Assembly (NCBI GenBank): GCA_001767455.1
Contig: MELC01000086.1
Location: 1-64,000 of the forward strand
Reading direction: 5' to 3'
From: Acidobacteria bacterium RIFCSPLOWO2_12_FULL_66_21
Lineage (GTDB): Bacteria; Acidobacteriota; Vicinamibacteria; Vicinamibacterales; 2-12-FULL-66-21
DNA length: 64,000 nucleotides
Shown here: positions 1 through 9,275 of the stretch, piece by piece
Layout: every line of letters starts with the position of its first letter
How positions within the stretch are numbered: position 1 is the stretch's first letter
Notes under the pieces: generated by a model
What the model saw: only the letters and a program-made list of their open reading frames with translations
What the model was told of the DNA's origin: nothing
Database searches by the model: none
Position numbers and translations under genes: made by a program

Positions 1-855
1 CCGAAGGCGGGGACCACCTGGCTGTTCCGCTGCCTGAGCGAACACCCTGAAGTCTTCATGGCGCCGAGAAAGGAGACGAACTTCTTCCATGCCGAGACGA
101 TCGAAGGCAGGCTCGGGGAATATCAGGAGTACTTCACGGGGGCTCAGAGCTTTCGGGTTGTCGGAGAGATCTCGGTCCGCTATTTTCATTCGCCACGAGC
201 GCCCGAGCGCATCAAACGGCACATACCCAGCGCGCGGCTGTTCGTTTCATTGCGCAATCCAATCGAGCAGGTCTATTCCCACTACTGGCACCTGCACCGC
301 CAGAACTTCCATGAGTACGACCGGAGCCTTGTGCCGTCAACCTTCGAAGAGGCGCTGGAACGCTATCAGGAACGGCTCGTGGAACCGGCTTACTGCAGCC
401 GTGCTCTCGCCCGCTGGCTCGAATACTTTGACCGCTCTCAGATCCACGTCATCCTCTTCGATGACATCAGCGCTCGACCAGCGTCGGTTCTCGCAGAGCT
501 GTACGCATTCGCCGGAGTCAACGGCTCTTTCCAGCCGGCCTCTATGACGCAGGTGGATTCGGATGTCCGCCGCGGCGTCTCGCCCCGGAGCCCGTTCCAT
601 GACCGCGCCCACCGGTTCCTGTATCAACACCTTGCGCGGCGCCTGTACTACCGGCTCAAGCTTACCCTTGGCCTCCAGCGCGCGGTTCGCCTGGCGGAGT
701 CGCTGCGGGCGCGGCAGCTCATGGAAGCGCTCTTCTACCGTAGCGGCTATCCCCCGATGAGCGAGCGTACCCGGGCCGCTCTCCGCGAGCGATTCTCGGA
801 AGAGGTGCAGCAGCTCTCGCGGCTGATCGGCCGGGACTTGAGTCACTGGAAGTAG
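1..855 (+). CDS. Sulfotransferase, 5'-truncated by window edge
   Basis: PAPS-dependent sulfotransferase, expected to move a sulfuryl group onto a glycan or other acceptor. The frame is already open at base 1 and reads PKAGTTWL, the 5'-phosphosulfate-binding loop of the sulfotransferase family, so only a short N-terminus is missing. An internal ATG at 58 is therefore not the real start. About 80-95 visible residues in, LFVSLRNPIEQVYSHYW matches the 3'-phosphate-binding motif with its conserved Arg and Ser. The visible part is 284 residues, close to a full bacterial sulfotransferase domain. It is followed 9 bases later by a methyltransferase gene and heads a long polysaccharide operon. The PAPS synthase at 22267-23988 would supply its donor. 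The acceptor is unknown. Confidence 0.9.
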   Translation, partial: PKAGTTWLFRCLSEHPEVFMAPRKETNFFHAETIEGRLGEYQEYFTGAQSFRVVGEISVRYFHSPRAPERIKRHIPSARLFVSLRNPIEQVYSHYWHLHRQNFHEYDRSLVPSTFEEALERYQERLVEPAYCSRALARWLEYFDRSQIHVILFDDISARPASVLAELYAFAGVNGSFQPASMTQVDSDVRRGVSPRSPFHDRAHRFLYQHLARRLYYRLKLTLGLQRAVRLAESLRARQLMEALFYRSGYPPMSERTRAALRERFSEEVQQLSRLIGRDLSHWK

Positions 856-864
856 GGTCGAATC

Positions 865-1566
865 GTGTTTCCCAAGCCGGTCCCCTTCGCGAGGTATTCG
901 GATTCTGGCGCGTATCACTGGGTCGAGTGTGACCGTCGGTCGTCCAGCTACAACCCGCCGCTGCGCGCGCGGTACGAAGCGGTATTGAGGCGGGTGGCGG
1001 CTGCGAAGCGGGTGCTGGACGTCGGGTGTGGTGACGGGTATCTGATGGGACTGCTCAGCACCGGCTGCGAGCGCGTGTTTGGCGTCGATCCCGAGCAGCG
1101 TGGCGTCGCGCTCGCGTCGGCACAACTGCGCTCGTTCGGGAACTGCCATGTCGCGCGGGCGAGCTGCTATGCGCTGCCGTTTCGGCCGGAATCCTTCGAT
1201 GTCGTGCTTCTGGCCGACGTGATCGAGCATCTGGAATACCCGGCACTCTGCCTCCAGGAGCTGCGCCGCGTGCTTGTGCCCGGCGGGATGGCGTTCGTGA
1301 CGACGCCTCTCGGCCGACCGGAGCGGAAGGTGGGATGGAACCACGTCAAGGAGTACACCGGCCCTGAGCTGGCGGAACTGTTGGGTCATCAGTTTGCGTC
1401 GGTCCGGGTGACGTATCTGTGGCCCAGAACCTGGTTTAGGCTCTATTCCACCCCCATCGGCTGGCGCGGAATCCGGTGGCTGTGCCGGCTGCTTGATGTA
1501 AACCCTTTCCGGCGGGAGGGCATGGAGCCGAAACGTTATGAACAGATCCTCGCGGTCTGTCGGTGA
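865..1566 (+). CDS. Class I SAM-dependent methyltransferase
   Basis: Predicted methyltransferase acting on a sugar or glycan intermediate in the cytoplasm. Residues 50-58 read VLDVGCGDG, the SAM-binding motif I. An acidic motif II follows (VFGVDPEQ), then a DVVLLADVIEHLEYP segment typical of Methyltransf_11/23 proteins. The 233-residue length is normal for a single-domain enzyme. The start is GTG, nine bases after the sulfotransferase stop, with a weak AGGG upstream. Gene order places it in the polysaccharide operon, so O-methylation of a sugar is the likely role. The substrate cannot be read from sequence. Confidence 0.85.
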   Translation: MFPKPVPFARYSDSGAYHWVECDRRSSSYNPPLRARYEAVLRRVAAAKRVLDVGCGDGYLMGLLSTGCERVFGVDPEQRGVALASAQLRSFGNCHVARASCYALPFRPESFDVVLLADVIEHLEYPALCLQELRRVLVPGGMAFVTTPLGRPERKVGWNHVKEYTGPELAELLGHQFASVRVTYLWPRTWFRLYSTPIGWRGIRWLCRLLDVNPFRREGMEPKRYEQILAVCR

Positions 1567-1569
1567 GCA

Positions 1570-2784
1570 GTGGCGACCCCCCTTCGCCTCGGGATCCTGG
1601 TTAGCCATCCGATTCAATACTATTCGCCGTGGTTCCGCTTCCTGGCGAATCGGCTGGACCTCGAAGTCTTTTACGCACACCGTCAGGACGCCGGCGGACA
1701 GGCGGAGGCCGGATTCGGAGTGGCGTTCGAGTGGGACACGCCGGTGCTCGAAGGGTATCCGTATCGCTGGCTTCACAACGTGGCGCGGAGTCCCGGCGTC
1801 GGTTCATTCGGCGGTTGCGACACGCCGGAGATGTACCGGATCCTCGCACGCGAGCGATTCGACGCGTTCCTTGTCATCGGCTGGAACCACAAGAGCGCGA
1901 TCCAGGCGATCCTCGCCTGCCGGCAGAACGGCGTACCCGTGCTGATGCGGGGGGATTCTCAGCTCCGTACGAAGCGGAGCTCGTGGCGCCGGACCATGAA
2001 GTACCTACCGTACAGATACCTGCTTCCACGCCTCGACGCGCACCTGTACGTAGGGCAGAGAAATCTGGAATATCTGCGCCATTATGGCGTGCCTGATGAG
2101 CGGTTGTTCTTTGCGCCGCACTGCGTGGACAACGCCTTCTTCATCTCGCGGGCCGAGTGTGCCAGGCGCGACGGGACTCGCCTGAACCTGCGACGCAGTT
2201 TAGGGATCGCCCCAGACGACTTTCTCGCCCTGTTCGTGGGGAAGCTGATCGAGAAGAAGCGCGCCGCAGACTTCATCGCCGCCTGCGGCAGGATTGAGGC
2301 CACATCCCCGGGCCGGAGGCTCCACGGTGTGCTGGTGGGCGATGGGCCGCTGCGCGGGCGGCTCGAGACGTTGGCCCGGCCGTGGGCCGAACGGATCCAC
2401 TTCGCCGGGTTCCACAATCAAAGCGAGTTGCCCGCCTGGTACGCTGCTGCCGACGCCTTGCTGCTCTGCTCCGACGCCAGTGAAACGTGGGGCCTTGTGG
2501 TCAACGAAGCGATGGCCTGCGGGTTGCCGGTCGTAGCCAGCGAGGCTGCTGGATGTTCTCCCGACCTGATCGAGCCTGGTCGGACCGGATATACCTATCC
2601 GCTCGGTGACGTCCAGGCGATAGCAGCGCGTCTCTGCGACATGGATCGGGCGGCTCGCCGGGATCCTGCTGAACTTCAACGCAGCCTGGCGGAGAAAATG
2701 GCGAAGTACGATTTTGACCGCGCCGCACAAGGGCTCGAGGCAGCGGTGACGGCCGTAGCCGCACGCAAAGGCGGCAGCTCGTGA
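1570..2784 (+). CDS. Glycosyltransferase family 4
   Basis: Retaining GT-B glycosyltransferase that would add one sugar from a nucleotide-sugar donor to the growing glycan at the cytoplasmic membrane face. The N-terminal acceptor domain begins RLGILVSHPIQYYSPWFR, a pattern common in exopolysaccharide GT4 proteins. The C-terminal GT1-type donor domain has FVGKLIEKKRA near residue 220 and a SETWGLVVNEAM segment near residue 305, which carries the E-x7-E donor-binding pair. The length of 404 residues is typical. GTG start three bases after the previous stop; its end overlaps the next gene by four bases (GTGA), implying translational coupling. Confidence 0.88.
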   Translation: MATPLRLGILVSHPIQYYSPWFRFLANRLDLEVFYAHRQDAGGQAEAGFGVAFEWDTPVLEGYPYRWLHNVARSPGVGSFGGCDTPEMYRILARERFDAFLVIGWNHKSAIQAILACRQNGVPVLMRGDSQLRTKRSSWRRTMKYLPYRYLLPRLDAHLYVGQRNLEYLRHYGVPDERLFFAPHCVDNAFFISRAECARRDGTRLNLRRSLGIAPDDFLALFVGKLIEKKRAADFIAACGRIEATSPGRRLHGVLVGDGPLRGRLETLARPWAERIHFAGFHNQSELPAWYAAADALLLCSDASETWGLVVNEAMACGLPVVASEAAGCSPDLIEPGRTGYTYPLGDVQAIAARLCDMDRAARRDPAELQRSLAEKMAKYDFDRAAQGLEAAVTAVAARKGGSS

Positions 2785-4094
2785 GAAGCGGCGCGGCAGT
2801 TGCAGCCGCGGAGGCTCAGCAAGCCAGATGCGATCTCGTTTTCGCAATGACGACCAGCTCCGAGGAAGCTGGCGGCATAGCGGCTGTCAACCGCATGCTG
2901 ATCCCCGCGCTGGTAGAACTGGCCGATGAGCGGGACTTGCGAATCGCGATTCTCAGCATGCAGGGCACGGACGTTGATCGTCCAAAGGAGCTTCCTGCCC
3001 GGCACTTCTACCGCGGTTTTGGCAGCCGCCGGAGCCTGTTTGCGCTCGAACTGCTGCGATGGTCGAAAGTCAGACCAATCTTTCTGTTCGAACGTGTCGG
3101 CTTGGCGCGCGCGCTGTTGCCGCTCGCTGTTGCCAGACTCGCCAGGACGGTGATCTTTGCGCACGGATCCGAGAACTGGCAATCGGTACGGTGGATGGAC
3201 TCGTGGTCCATCCGTCTGAGCGACTTGATCGTCACCAACTCACACTTCACTCTGCGGAAAATGCGGCAGCGATTTCCGCGCCTGCGGGGAGCAGCCTGCC
3301 CGCTCGGCCTCTCGACGTCTTTCCCGCTGCGCGCGGAGCCGGCGGCCCTGCCCTCGATCCCCCTTGTCTACGAGGCCTGCGACCGCCGAGCCCACGAGCT
3401 CGGCGGTCGCGTGCTACTGCTGACCGGCCGCCTTCATCCGAGCGAGCGAAAAAAGGGGCACGACCTCCTGATCAGCGTCCTCCCGCGAGTCCTGGTCCGA
3501 CATCCGAACGTGCAGCTGGTCTTCGCTGGTCCGGGCAGCGATCGTTCGCATATTGGGCGTCTTGCATACGAGGCGCGGGTCGCCTCGTCCGTGTTTGCTC
3601 CCGGATTTCTCGAGACACCCGCGTTGGAGCGCCTGTACGAGCAATGCTATGCCTTCGTCATGCCCAGCAGACAGGAGGGCTTTGGGCTGGTCTATCTGGA
3701 GGCGATGAACTGTGCCAAGGCGTGCGTCGGGTGTTTCGGCGATGGCGCCGAAGACGTAATCGTCGACGGCAAGACAGGATACCTGCTGCGCGATCCCAAG
3801 GACCTTGACGAGCTGCTGACCGTGCTGTTGAAGCTGCTCGACGATGCGGAGCATACGAAGTCGCTTGGCAGGAACGGCTTCGATCGTCTGAACACGCACT
3901 TCACCCTCGATCAGTTCCGCAACCGGTTCAAGCGCATACTGGCGCGGGCGCTCGAGAATCCGAGAATGACCCTCGCAGCCGCTGATGGAGAGTCCGCCGA
4001 TGCGGCGGGCAGGACATCCCCGCGATCCACAGAGACACAAGAGGTCGGCGAACCTCACAGTGAAGTTGGCGGAAGGGCCGGAAGCGATCGGTGA
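2781..4094 (+). CDS. Glycosyltransferase family 4
   Basis: Second GT-B retaining glycosyltransferase of the operon. After a polar N-terminus of about 20 residues comes an MTTSSEEAGGIAAVNR stretch, the glycine-rich acceptor-side loop. The donor domain carries LLTGRLHPSERKKGHD and then RQEGFGLVYLEAMNCAKA, with the conserved E-x7-E pair. The 437-residue length includes a C-terminal tail of about 40 residues rich in Ser, Thr and Glu with no recognisable domain. Start GTG overlaps the previous stop by four bases, and its own stop overlaps the next start in the same way. Sugar donor and acceptor unknown. Confidence 0.87.
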   Translation: MRSGAAVAAAEAQQARCDLVFAMTTSSEEAGGIAAVNRMLIPALVELADERDLRIAILSMQGTDVDRPKELPARHFYRGFGSRRSLFALELLRWSKVRPIFLFERVGLARALLPLAVARLARTVIFAHGSENWQSVRWMDSWSIRLSDLIVTNSHFTLRKMRQRFPRLRGAACPLGLSTSFPLRAEPAALPSIPLVYEACDRRAHELGGRVLLLTGRLHPSERKKGHDLLISVLPRVLVRHPNVQLVFAGPGSDRSHIGRLAYEARVASSVFAPGFLETPALERLYEQCYAFVMPSRQEGFGLVYLEAMNCAKACVGCFGDGAEDVIVDGKTGYLLRDPKDLDELLTVLLKLLDDAEHTKSLGRNGFDRLNTHFTLDQFRNRFKRILARALENPRMTLAAADGESADAAGRTSPRSTETQEVGEPHSEVGGRAGSDR

Positions 4095-5086
4095 GTTCCG
4101 CTTCAATCCTGGAACGAATGTCGCCAGCAGAGATCAAGCGCCAGGTGCTTCGTATGTACATGGCGCATCCGTACCCGCAATGGACGAAGGAGGAGCGCCG
4201 CGATCATTTCGCCGGGACCCTGACGCAGTTCCGTTTTCTCGGGCTTGCCGATTTCATGTCGGGCGCGAGGTTTCTCGATGTGGGTTGCGGGACCGGAAAC
4301 CGAACCATGAAGGTAGCCCGGCATTACGGCGTCAGGAAGTACGTGGGCGTCGACCACTCCAGGGCCTCGCTGAAGATCGCCCAGTGCGTCGCCAAGGAGG
4401 AGGAATTCGACCGGTTCGTTGGCATAGAAAGTGACCTGTTCGACCTTCCGTTTCCCGACGATTCCTTCGACATTGTGCTTTCCCAGGGCGTCCTGCACCA
4501 CACACCCAATCCTCTTCGAGGTCTTCAGGAGTTGGTTCGGGTCTGCCGGCCGGGCGGACTTATCGCTCTCTATCTGTACAACAAGTGGAATCACTGGCGG
4601 CACAACATCCAGAAGAACAAGGTGAGCCGTCTGGCGGGACCAGATTTCGAGCGGCGATTCCATATGGCCCATCGTCTGTACGGACGCAAGCCGATCGAAG
4701 AGATGACCCCTGAGCAGATTGCGACCTTCTACGACCAGTATTGTCATCCTCACAAGAGCGACCACACAGTCGGAGAGACGCTGCGGTGGTTTGACCAGTT
4801 GGGTCTCACGTACTGGGGCAGCTATCCCCCAATGCGTTTTGGAGACCTCCTCGCTGCCGCCCAGCACAGAGGGAAACTGCTCACCGAATCTCCGACGATG
4901 TACAGCGCGCTCGGGAGAATGCTGGTGAGCACGGCGCTGAAGCTGCCATCCGTTGAAATCGGCAAGCCACCCTTCAGGCGTCCCACCCTGCTGCACGCGA
5001 TCATCTTTCAGATGGGGTACGCCTGCCAGGGATCGAGCGGCGCGTATTCAGGCGGTCCCGGATTCTCGGTGCGGAAACCTTCATAG
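4091..5086 (+). CDS. Class I SAM-dependent methyltransferase
   Basis: Methyltransf_11-type protein. Motif I is FLDVGCGTGNRT near residue 60, followed by VGVDHSRASLKIA and the post-motif DDSFDIVLSQGVLHHTP. The 331 residues are about 100 longer than a minimal methyltransferase; the extra C-terminal part is rich in aromatic residues and probably holds the substrate site. GTG start in a four-base overlap with the upstream glycosyltransferase. The stop is only three bases from the next gene (asparagine synthetase type), so the three are clearly co-transcribed. The target is presumably a sugar of the glycan made here. Confidence 0.85.
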   Translation: MSSASILERMSPAEIKRQVLRMYMAHPYPQWTKEERRDHFAGTLTQFRFLGLADFMSGARFLDVGCGTGNRTMKVARHYGVRKYVGVDHSRASLKIAQCVAKEEEFDRFVGIESDLFDLPFPDDSFDIVLSQGVLHHTPNPLRGLQELVRVCRPGGLIALYLYNKWNHWRHNIQKNKVSRLAGPDFERRFHMAHRLYGRKPIEEMTPEQIATFYDQYCHPHKSDHTVGETLRWFDQLGLTYWGSYPPMRFGDLLAAAQHRGKLLTESPTMYSALGRMLVSTALKLPSVEIGKPPFRRPTLLHAIIFQMGYACQGSSGAYSGGPGFSVRKPS

Positions 5087-5089
5087 ACC

Positions 5090-7060
5090 ATGTGCGGAAT
5101 CGCTGGCATTTATAATCTGGACGGGGCGCCCGTCGATGTGCACGTGTTGACGCGCATGACGGACGTGCAGCGCCATCGCGGTCCGGATGACCAGGGGTTT
5201 GGTCTCTTTTCCCTGCGCGCGGGCCGCTCGACGCCCTGCTCGCCATCCCAGGGTTCCGCCGACTCTGGACTGTGGGAGGGCGGACTCGGGGTCAATCGTC
5301 TGAGCATTCTTGATCTGTCGCTCGAAGGCCATCAGCCCATGGCAACCGCCGATGGCTCGGTGCTGATCGCTTACAACGGAGAAACCTACAACGCCTTCGA
5401 TCTTCGGCCGGGCCTGGAGGACGAGGGGGTCCGCTTCCGCAGCCGCACCGACACGGAGGTGCTGCTGTATCTGTATCAGCGACACGGGCTGGAGGAAATG
5501 CTGCGGCGCCTCAACGGCATGTTCGCATTCTGTCTGGTCGATCTGCGCGAGGCGCGGCTGTACCTGGTGCGCGATCGGCTGGGCGTCAAGCCTCTCTACT
5601 GGTGGTCGAACGGACGGGTGTTGCTGTTTGCCTCAGAGCTCAAAGCCCTGCTCGAGCATCCCGCGTTCGCCCCGGAGCTGGAACCGACCCGACTCGATGA
5701 ACACTTCCTGTTCCGCTATGAGGCGGGGAACGGCTGCCTTCTGAAGGGGGTTCGGCAACTCGAACCGGGACAGTGGCTCAGCCTCAAGGACCAGCGACTG
5801 ACCACCGGCAAGTACTGGCGCGTGCCGGATTCGGACAGTGCGATCCAACTCGGTCGCGACGAGACTGCCGATCGCCTCGAAGCGCATCTCGAACGCAGTG
5901 TCCGAATGCAGCTGCTCAGCGACGTGAAGGTCGGCTGCCAGTTATCGGGCGGGGTGGACTCGTCGCTGGTCACGCTCCTCGCAGCACGGCATTCCCCGGG
6001 AAGCCTGGACGGTTTCTCGATCGTTTTCGACGACCGCCAGGTGAGCGAGGAGGCGTGGATCGACGAGGCAGCGGGTGTGGCCGGCGTCGACTATCACAAG
6101 TACACCTTGGACGGGCACGCGTTCACCGATCGGCTGGAAGCGGCGACCTGGCACATGGACCAGCCGCTGAACCATCCCAATTCCGTGGGCATCTTCTATC
6201 TCGCCGAGCAGGCCCGGCGGCACATCACGGTGTTTCTGACCGGCGAAGGGGCCGATGAGCTGTTCGGAGGGTACACGCGGTTCCTGTACGCCACGCTGAG
6301 GCCAAGAATCCAGCCCTGGGCGCGCCTGCTCGGCTGGCTGCCCTACATTGGCGAAAGGCTGCACACCCGCTTCAACGGCCAGCCGGCCGATGGCGTGGAC
6401 TGGTTCATCCTGCAGTCGGCGTTCCTGGATCCGGCGCAGTTCATGGCGCTCCGGCCCGACGCGCGTCTCGAGGAAGTGCTCGCCAGCCGCCGGGCGATCT
6501 TCGAGCAGTCTTCCGGGGATCATCTGGCCCGATGCCTCAATTACGAGCTCCGCACCTACCTGGTGGATCTCCTCGTTCGGCAGGACAAAATGACCATGGC
6601 TCACTCCATCGAGAACAGGGTTCCCTATCTGGATCATGAACTGGTCGAGTTTGTCCGGTCGCTGCCGCCGTCGCGATTGGTGTCGGATCGCCTGGCCAGA
6701 TGGCGCCCCCGCACTGGCAACACAAAGGTACTGCTCAAGGACGTGGCGCGCCGCCATTTTCGAGCGAGATTCGTGTACCGGTCGAAAGAGGGATTCCCCC
6801 TGCCGCTGCAGGCATTCTTCCTGAGCGCCCCATTCAGGTCTGTGATGGAGGAACGGTTGCTGCCGGGCATCCGCAAGCGGGGAGTGACGGACGCGAAAGT
6901 GGTCGGCCGGTGGTGGAAGAGCCTTTTGCAGGGCGAGGCGCAGAATGTGGAGGCACTGTGGATCTGCGCCGCGTTCGAGCTGTGGGCACAGCGCTTCCTG
7001 GATCACGCTGGAGCAGGGAGCGTGGTGCCAGCCCGCCCGCCGTCCGTGATTCGAACCTGA
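5090..7060 (+). CDS. asnB: Asparagine synthetase (glutamine-hydrolysing) family amidotransferase
   Basis: Two-domain amidotransferase. The class II glutaminase domain begins MCGIAGIYN; removal of Met1 exposes the catalytic Cys2, which releases ammonia from glutamine. The ATP-pyrophosphatase/synthetase domain starts near residue 240 and carries the SGGVDSSL pyrophosphate loop at about 286-293 and a GEGADELFGGY motif. The 656 residues match AsnB-type proteins. In surface-polysaccharide operons such proteins often amidate sugar carboxylates (uronic acids) instead of making free asparagine, and the WlbA-like uronate pathway gene at 20001 would fit. That use is inferred; sequence alone cannot separate it from housekeeping asparagine synthesis. 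Confidence 0.9.
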   Translation: MCGIAGIYNLDGAPVDVHVLTRMTDVQRHRGPDDQGFGLFSLRAGRSTPCSPSQGSADSGLWEGGLGVNRLSILDLSLEGHQPMATADGSVLIAYNGETYNAFDLRPGLEDEGVRFRSRTDTEVLLYLYQRHGLEEMLRRLNGMFAFCLVDLREARLYLVRDRLGVKPLYWWSNGRVLLFASELKALLEHPAFAPELEPTRLDEHFLFRYEAGNGCLLKGVRQLEPGQWLSLKDQRLTTGKYWRVPDSDSAIQLGRDETADRLEAHLERSVRMQLLSDVKVGCQLSGGVDSSLVTLLAARHSPGSLDGFSIVFDDRQVSEEAWIDEAAGVAGVDYHKYTLDGHAFTDRLEAATWHMDQPLNHPNSVGIFYLAEQARRHITVFLTGEGADELFGGYTRFLYATLRPRIQPWARLLGWLPYIGERLHTRFNGQPADGVDWFILQSAFLDPAQFMALRPDARLEEVLASRRAIFEQSSGDHLARCLNYELRTYLVDLLVRQDKMTMAHSIENRVPYLDHELVEFVRSLPPSRLVSDRLARWRPRTGNTKVLLKDVARRHFRARFVYRSKEGFPLPLQAFFLSAPFRSVMEERLLPGIRKRGVTDAKVVGRWWKSLLQGEAQNVEALWICAAFELWAQRFLDHAGAGSVVPARPPSVIRT

Positions 7061-7080
7061 CGGCCGACTCTCCCGCCGTG

Positions 7081-8436
7081 ATGACCTTGCCTGCGGCCCC
7101 GCGTTTCCTGCGAGCGACAGCCACGGCCCGCCGGTTCGCTGGCGCTCGAAACAACGTCCAGCGCTGGCGTTCGCCCGATCCCGGCGAGGTCGCGTCGTTC
7201 CAGCTCGACCGCCTCCGCGCTGTGTGGGCCGACGTCGTGAAGAACGTTCCGTATTACCAGCGTCTGGTGGCCAACGGCGCCGCCCCGCGTGCGATCGAAT
7301 CGCTTACGCAATTCAGGAGCGGTGTGCCGCTGCTCCGGCGCGAGGACGTGATCGCTGCGCCTGAGTTGTTCGTTCGCACCGACCGGTTTCCAGATGCGTT
7401 CATGACGACGGCCGGTTCCACGGGAAACCCGTTGCGGTTCGGCGTCTACCGCCAGGAATCCGAGCCGCCGGCGTCCGACATGCTGACGGCGCGCATCGCG
7501 AACGGCCTCGAAGAGGGTGACCGGGTTTTTCTCCTCTGGGGACATTCGCACCTGCTCGGTACGGGACTGCGCGGCCTGGGTAAGCACGGTGTCCGCACAA
7601 TCAAGGACTGGGTGCTTGGCTACCGGCGCGCGAACGCCTATCGTCTCGATCCGTCGAGCGCGCGATCGCACATGCACGCAATCTTGAGCTTCCGGCCGCA
7701 CGTGCTGATTGCGTACAGCAACGCGTTGGACCTCCTCGTGCGGCATAACCACGAACTGCGGGCCGATGCGCGGGCGCTTGGGCTCCGGTTCGTGGTGGCC
7801 ACGGCGGAGGTGCTGCCCTCCCCTGACACCCGCCTGATCGTGGAGGACTTCTTCGGGTGTCCGCTCGCGATGGAATACGGCGGCGTCGAGTTCGCGGCTG
7901 TCGCGCATACCGATTCCGACGGCCTGTACCGCGTCTATTGGTGGAACGTTCTGGTCGAGGCGGTCGTCGAGAGCGCCGCTGAGGAAACACAGATTGCGGT
8001 GACGGCGCTCTACCCTCGTTGCTTTCCGATCGTCAGGTACCTGCCCGGCGACGAGCTCGGCGGCGTGCATCGCCTGCCGGAGGGATCCGTGATCGCGTTT
8101 GACGAGATGCGAGGCCGCCACAACGATGTCGTCCGGCTCGAGGACGGCACGGTCATCCATAGCGTGGCACTCTTCCACTCGATTCATCAGGAACCGGGCG
8201 TGTACAACATCCAGCTCGTGCTCGAACCCGGAACCATCCGCATCGTTCTGGTGGCCGCCGATCGGGATCCAGCGAGGCTGGCGCGCATCCGCCATCGCCT
8301 CCGATCGCTGAGTCCCGCGCTGGCGGCGGCGCCGATCGAGGTGGTCGCCGATCTCGTGACCAATCGCGCAGGCAAGCGCCGGTGGATCGTCGATCGACGT
8401 GGTGAGAACACCCCTGCCGTGAGAGGCCCGGCATGA
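7081..8436 (+). CDS. PaaK/CapK-like adenylate-forming protein
   Basis: Member of the phenylacetate-CoA ligase-like (PaaK/CapK) branch of adenylate-forming enzymes, often seen in capsule loci. A frame open since 6700 contains it, but that part overlaps asnB; the true start is ATG 7081 (or GTG 7078), giving 451 residues. Visible signatures are an N-terminal NVPYYQRLV segment, the Thr/Ser/Gly-rich ATP loop FMTTAGSTGNPLRF near residue 105, and MEYGGVEFAAV near residue 265 where the family has its YG..E motif. It probably activates a carboxylic acid that is transferred to a sugar. The acid is unknown. Confidence 0.8.
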   Translation: MTLPAAPRFLRATATARRFAGARNNVQRWRSPDPGEVASFQLDRLRAVWADVVKNVPYYQRLVANGAAPRAIESLTQFRSGVPLLRREDVIAAPELFVRTDRFPDAFMTTAGSTGNPLRFGVYRQESEPPASDMLTARIANGLEEGDRVFLLWGHSHLLGTGLRGLGKHGVRTIKDWVLGYRRANAYRLDPSSARSHMHAILSFRPHVLIAYSNALDLLVRHNHELRADARALGLRFVVATAEVLPSPDTRLIVEDFFGCPLAMEYGGVEFAAVAHTDSDGLYRVYWWNVLVEAVVESAAEETQIAVTALYPRCFPIVRYLPGDELGGVHRLPEGSVIAFDEMRGRHNDVVRLEDGTVIHSVALFHSIHQEPGVYNIQLVLEPGTIRIVLVAADRDPARLARIRHRLRSLSPALAAAPIEVVADLVTNRAGKRRWIVDRRGENTPAVRGPA

Positions 8437-8650
8437 GCACGATGGCGAGGCTGCCTTCCGCCGAGACGCTTGCCGCCGGCATGTAGCCTTCAGTACGTCG
8501 AGTATCACTGGACACGGTTCGGGTGGACGCTGGACGCTTCGCTGCACTGGCGCTCGAGCCCGTGAGGCTCGGGTGCGGAGTCGCATCCACCCGGTGGCGC
8601 CACGCGACTTCGCCCCGCGCTTTTCACGGCGCTCATCGGATGCGTCGATC
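8437..8650 (+). other. Spacer with possible gene remnant and hairpin
   Basis: This 214-base gap is the largest inside an otherwise overlapping operon. An ATG at 8433 overlaps the previous stop in ATGA form, like a coupled downstream gene, but the frame closes after 17 codons (8433-8486). In another frame, bases near 8488-8565 encode LQYVEYHWTRFGW and then stop. A 6-bp hairpin with a 5-base loop (CGAGCC/GGCTCG, 8555-8571) follows. I read this as the debris of a deleted gene, at low confidence. Confidence 0.3.
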
Positions 8651-9256
8651 ATGCACATGAGAGCAGTCGTCCATTTTTGCCGGTTTCTCTTAAGTCTGGA
8701 TCAGCCGCGCTCGCAGCTCACGGCAGCTGAGCTCGACGTGCTGCTCAAGTACGCTCGAGGCGCGAAGATCGCGGTCGAGATTGGCTGCGCGGAAGGTAAA
8801 ACGTCCGTGGCCCTCGCGCAGGCGGTCGCTGGTCGTATCTATTCGATCGACATCTTCTCCAGAGGACGGTTTGGCATCAGCTATTCGGAATGGACTGCGA
8901 AGATACACCGTCGCCGCCGAGGCGTGAAGAACTTGGAGTTCGTCAAGGGTGACAGCAAGGCCGTTGCCTATCAGTTTCCCGACCTGATCGACTTCCTGTT
9001 CATCGATGCGGATCATAGCTACGATGCGGTGCGCGCCGATTGGAATCTCTGGGGATCCAAAGTTCGTCCGGGCGGCATCATTGCCTGCCATGACTGCCGG
9101 ATCGGGCCAAACAACCGCAACTGTCTCGACAGCATGCGCTTCTACGAAGAGCACATGCGGCATGCGCCGTGGGCGACCGAGATCGACGGAGTCGATTCTC
9201 TGGCCGTTTTCCGGGTTTTGTCGACCGGCGCTCACGACCCGCTGCAAATGCAGTAA
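8651..9256 (+). CDS. Methyltransf_24-type SAM methyltransferase
   Basis: Small SAM-binding Rossmann protein of 201 residues from the ATG at 8651 (a GTG at 8573 is in frame, but the extra 26 residues look unconserved). KIAVEIGCAEGKTSVALA is the nucleotide-binding motif I; DFLFIDADHSYDAVRADW is the Methyltransf_24 signature with the acidic and His residues that coordinate a metal or substrate in related O-methyltransferases and cephalosporin-hydroxylase-like proteins; GGIIACHDC follows. It is paired with another member of the same superfamily immediately downstream, suggesting two different methylations of the same product. Confidence 0.8.
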   Translation: MHMRAVVHFCRFLLSLDQPRSQLTAAELDVLLKYARGAKIAVEIGCAEGKTSVALAQAVAGRIYSIDIFSRGRFGISYSEWTAKIHRRRRGVKNLEFVKGDSKAVAYQFPDLIDFLFIDADHSYDAVRADWNLWGSKVRPGGIIACHDCRIGPNNRNCLDSMRFYEEHMRHAPWATEIDGVDSLAVFRVLSTGAHDPLQMQ

Positions 9257-9275
9257 CTCGGATCCGCAAGTGTCC

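Noticed and set aside
5090-7060. Plain housekeeping asparagine synthetase outside the glycan operon
   Set aside because: It is 3 bases after one glycan gene and 20 before another, so it belongs to the operon, although its exact acceptor cannot be told.
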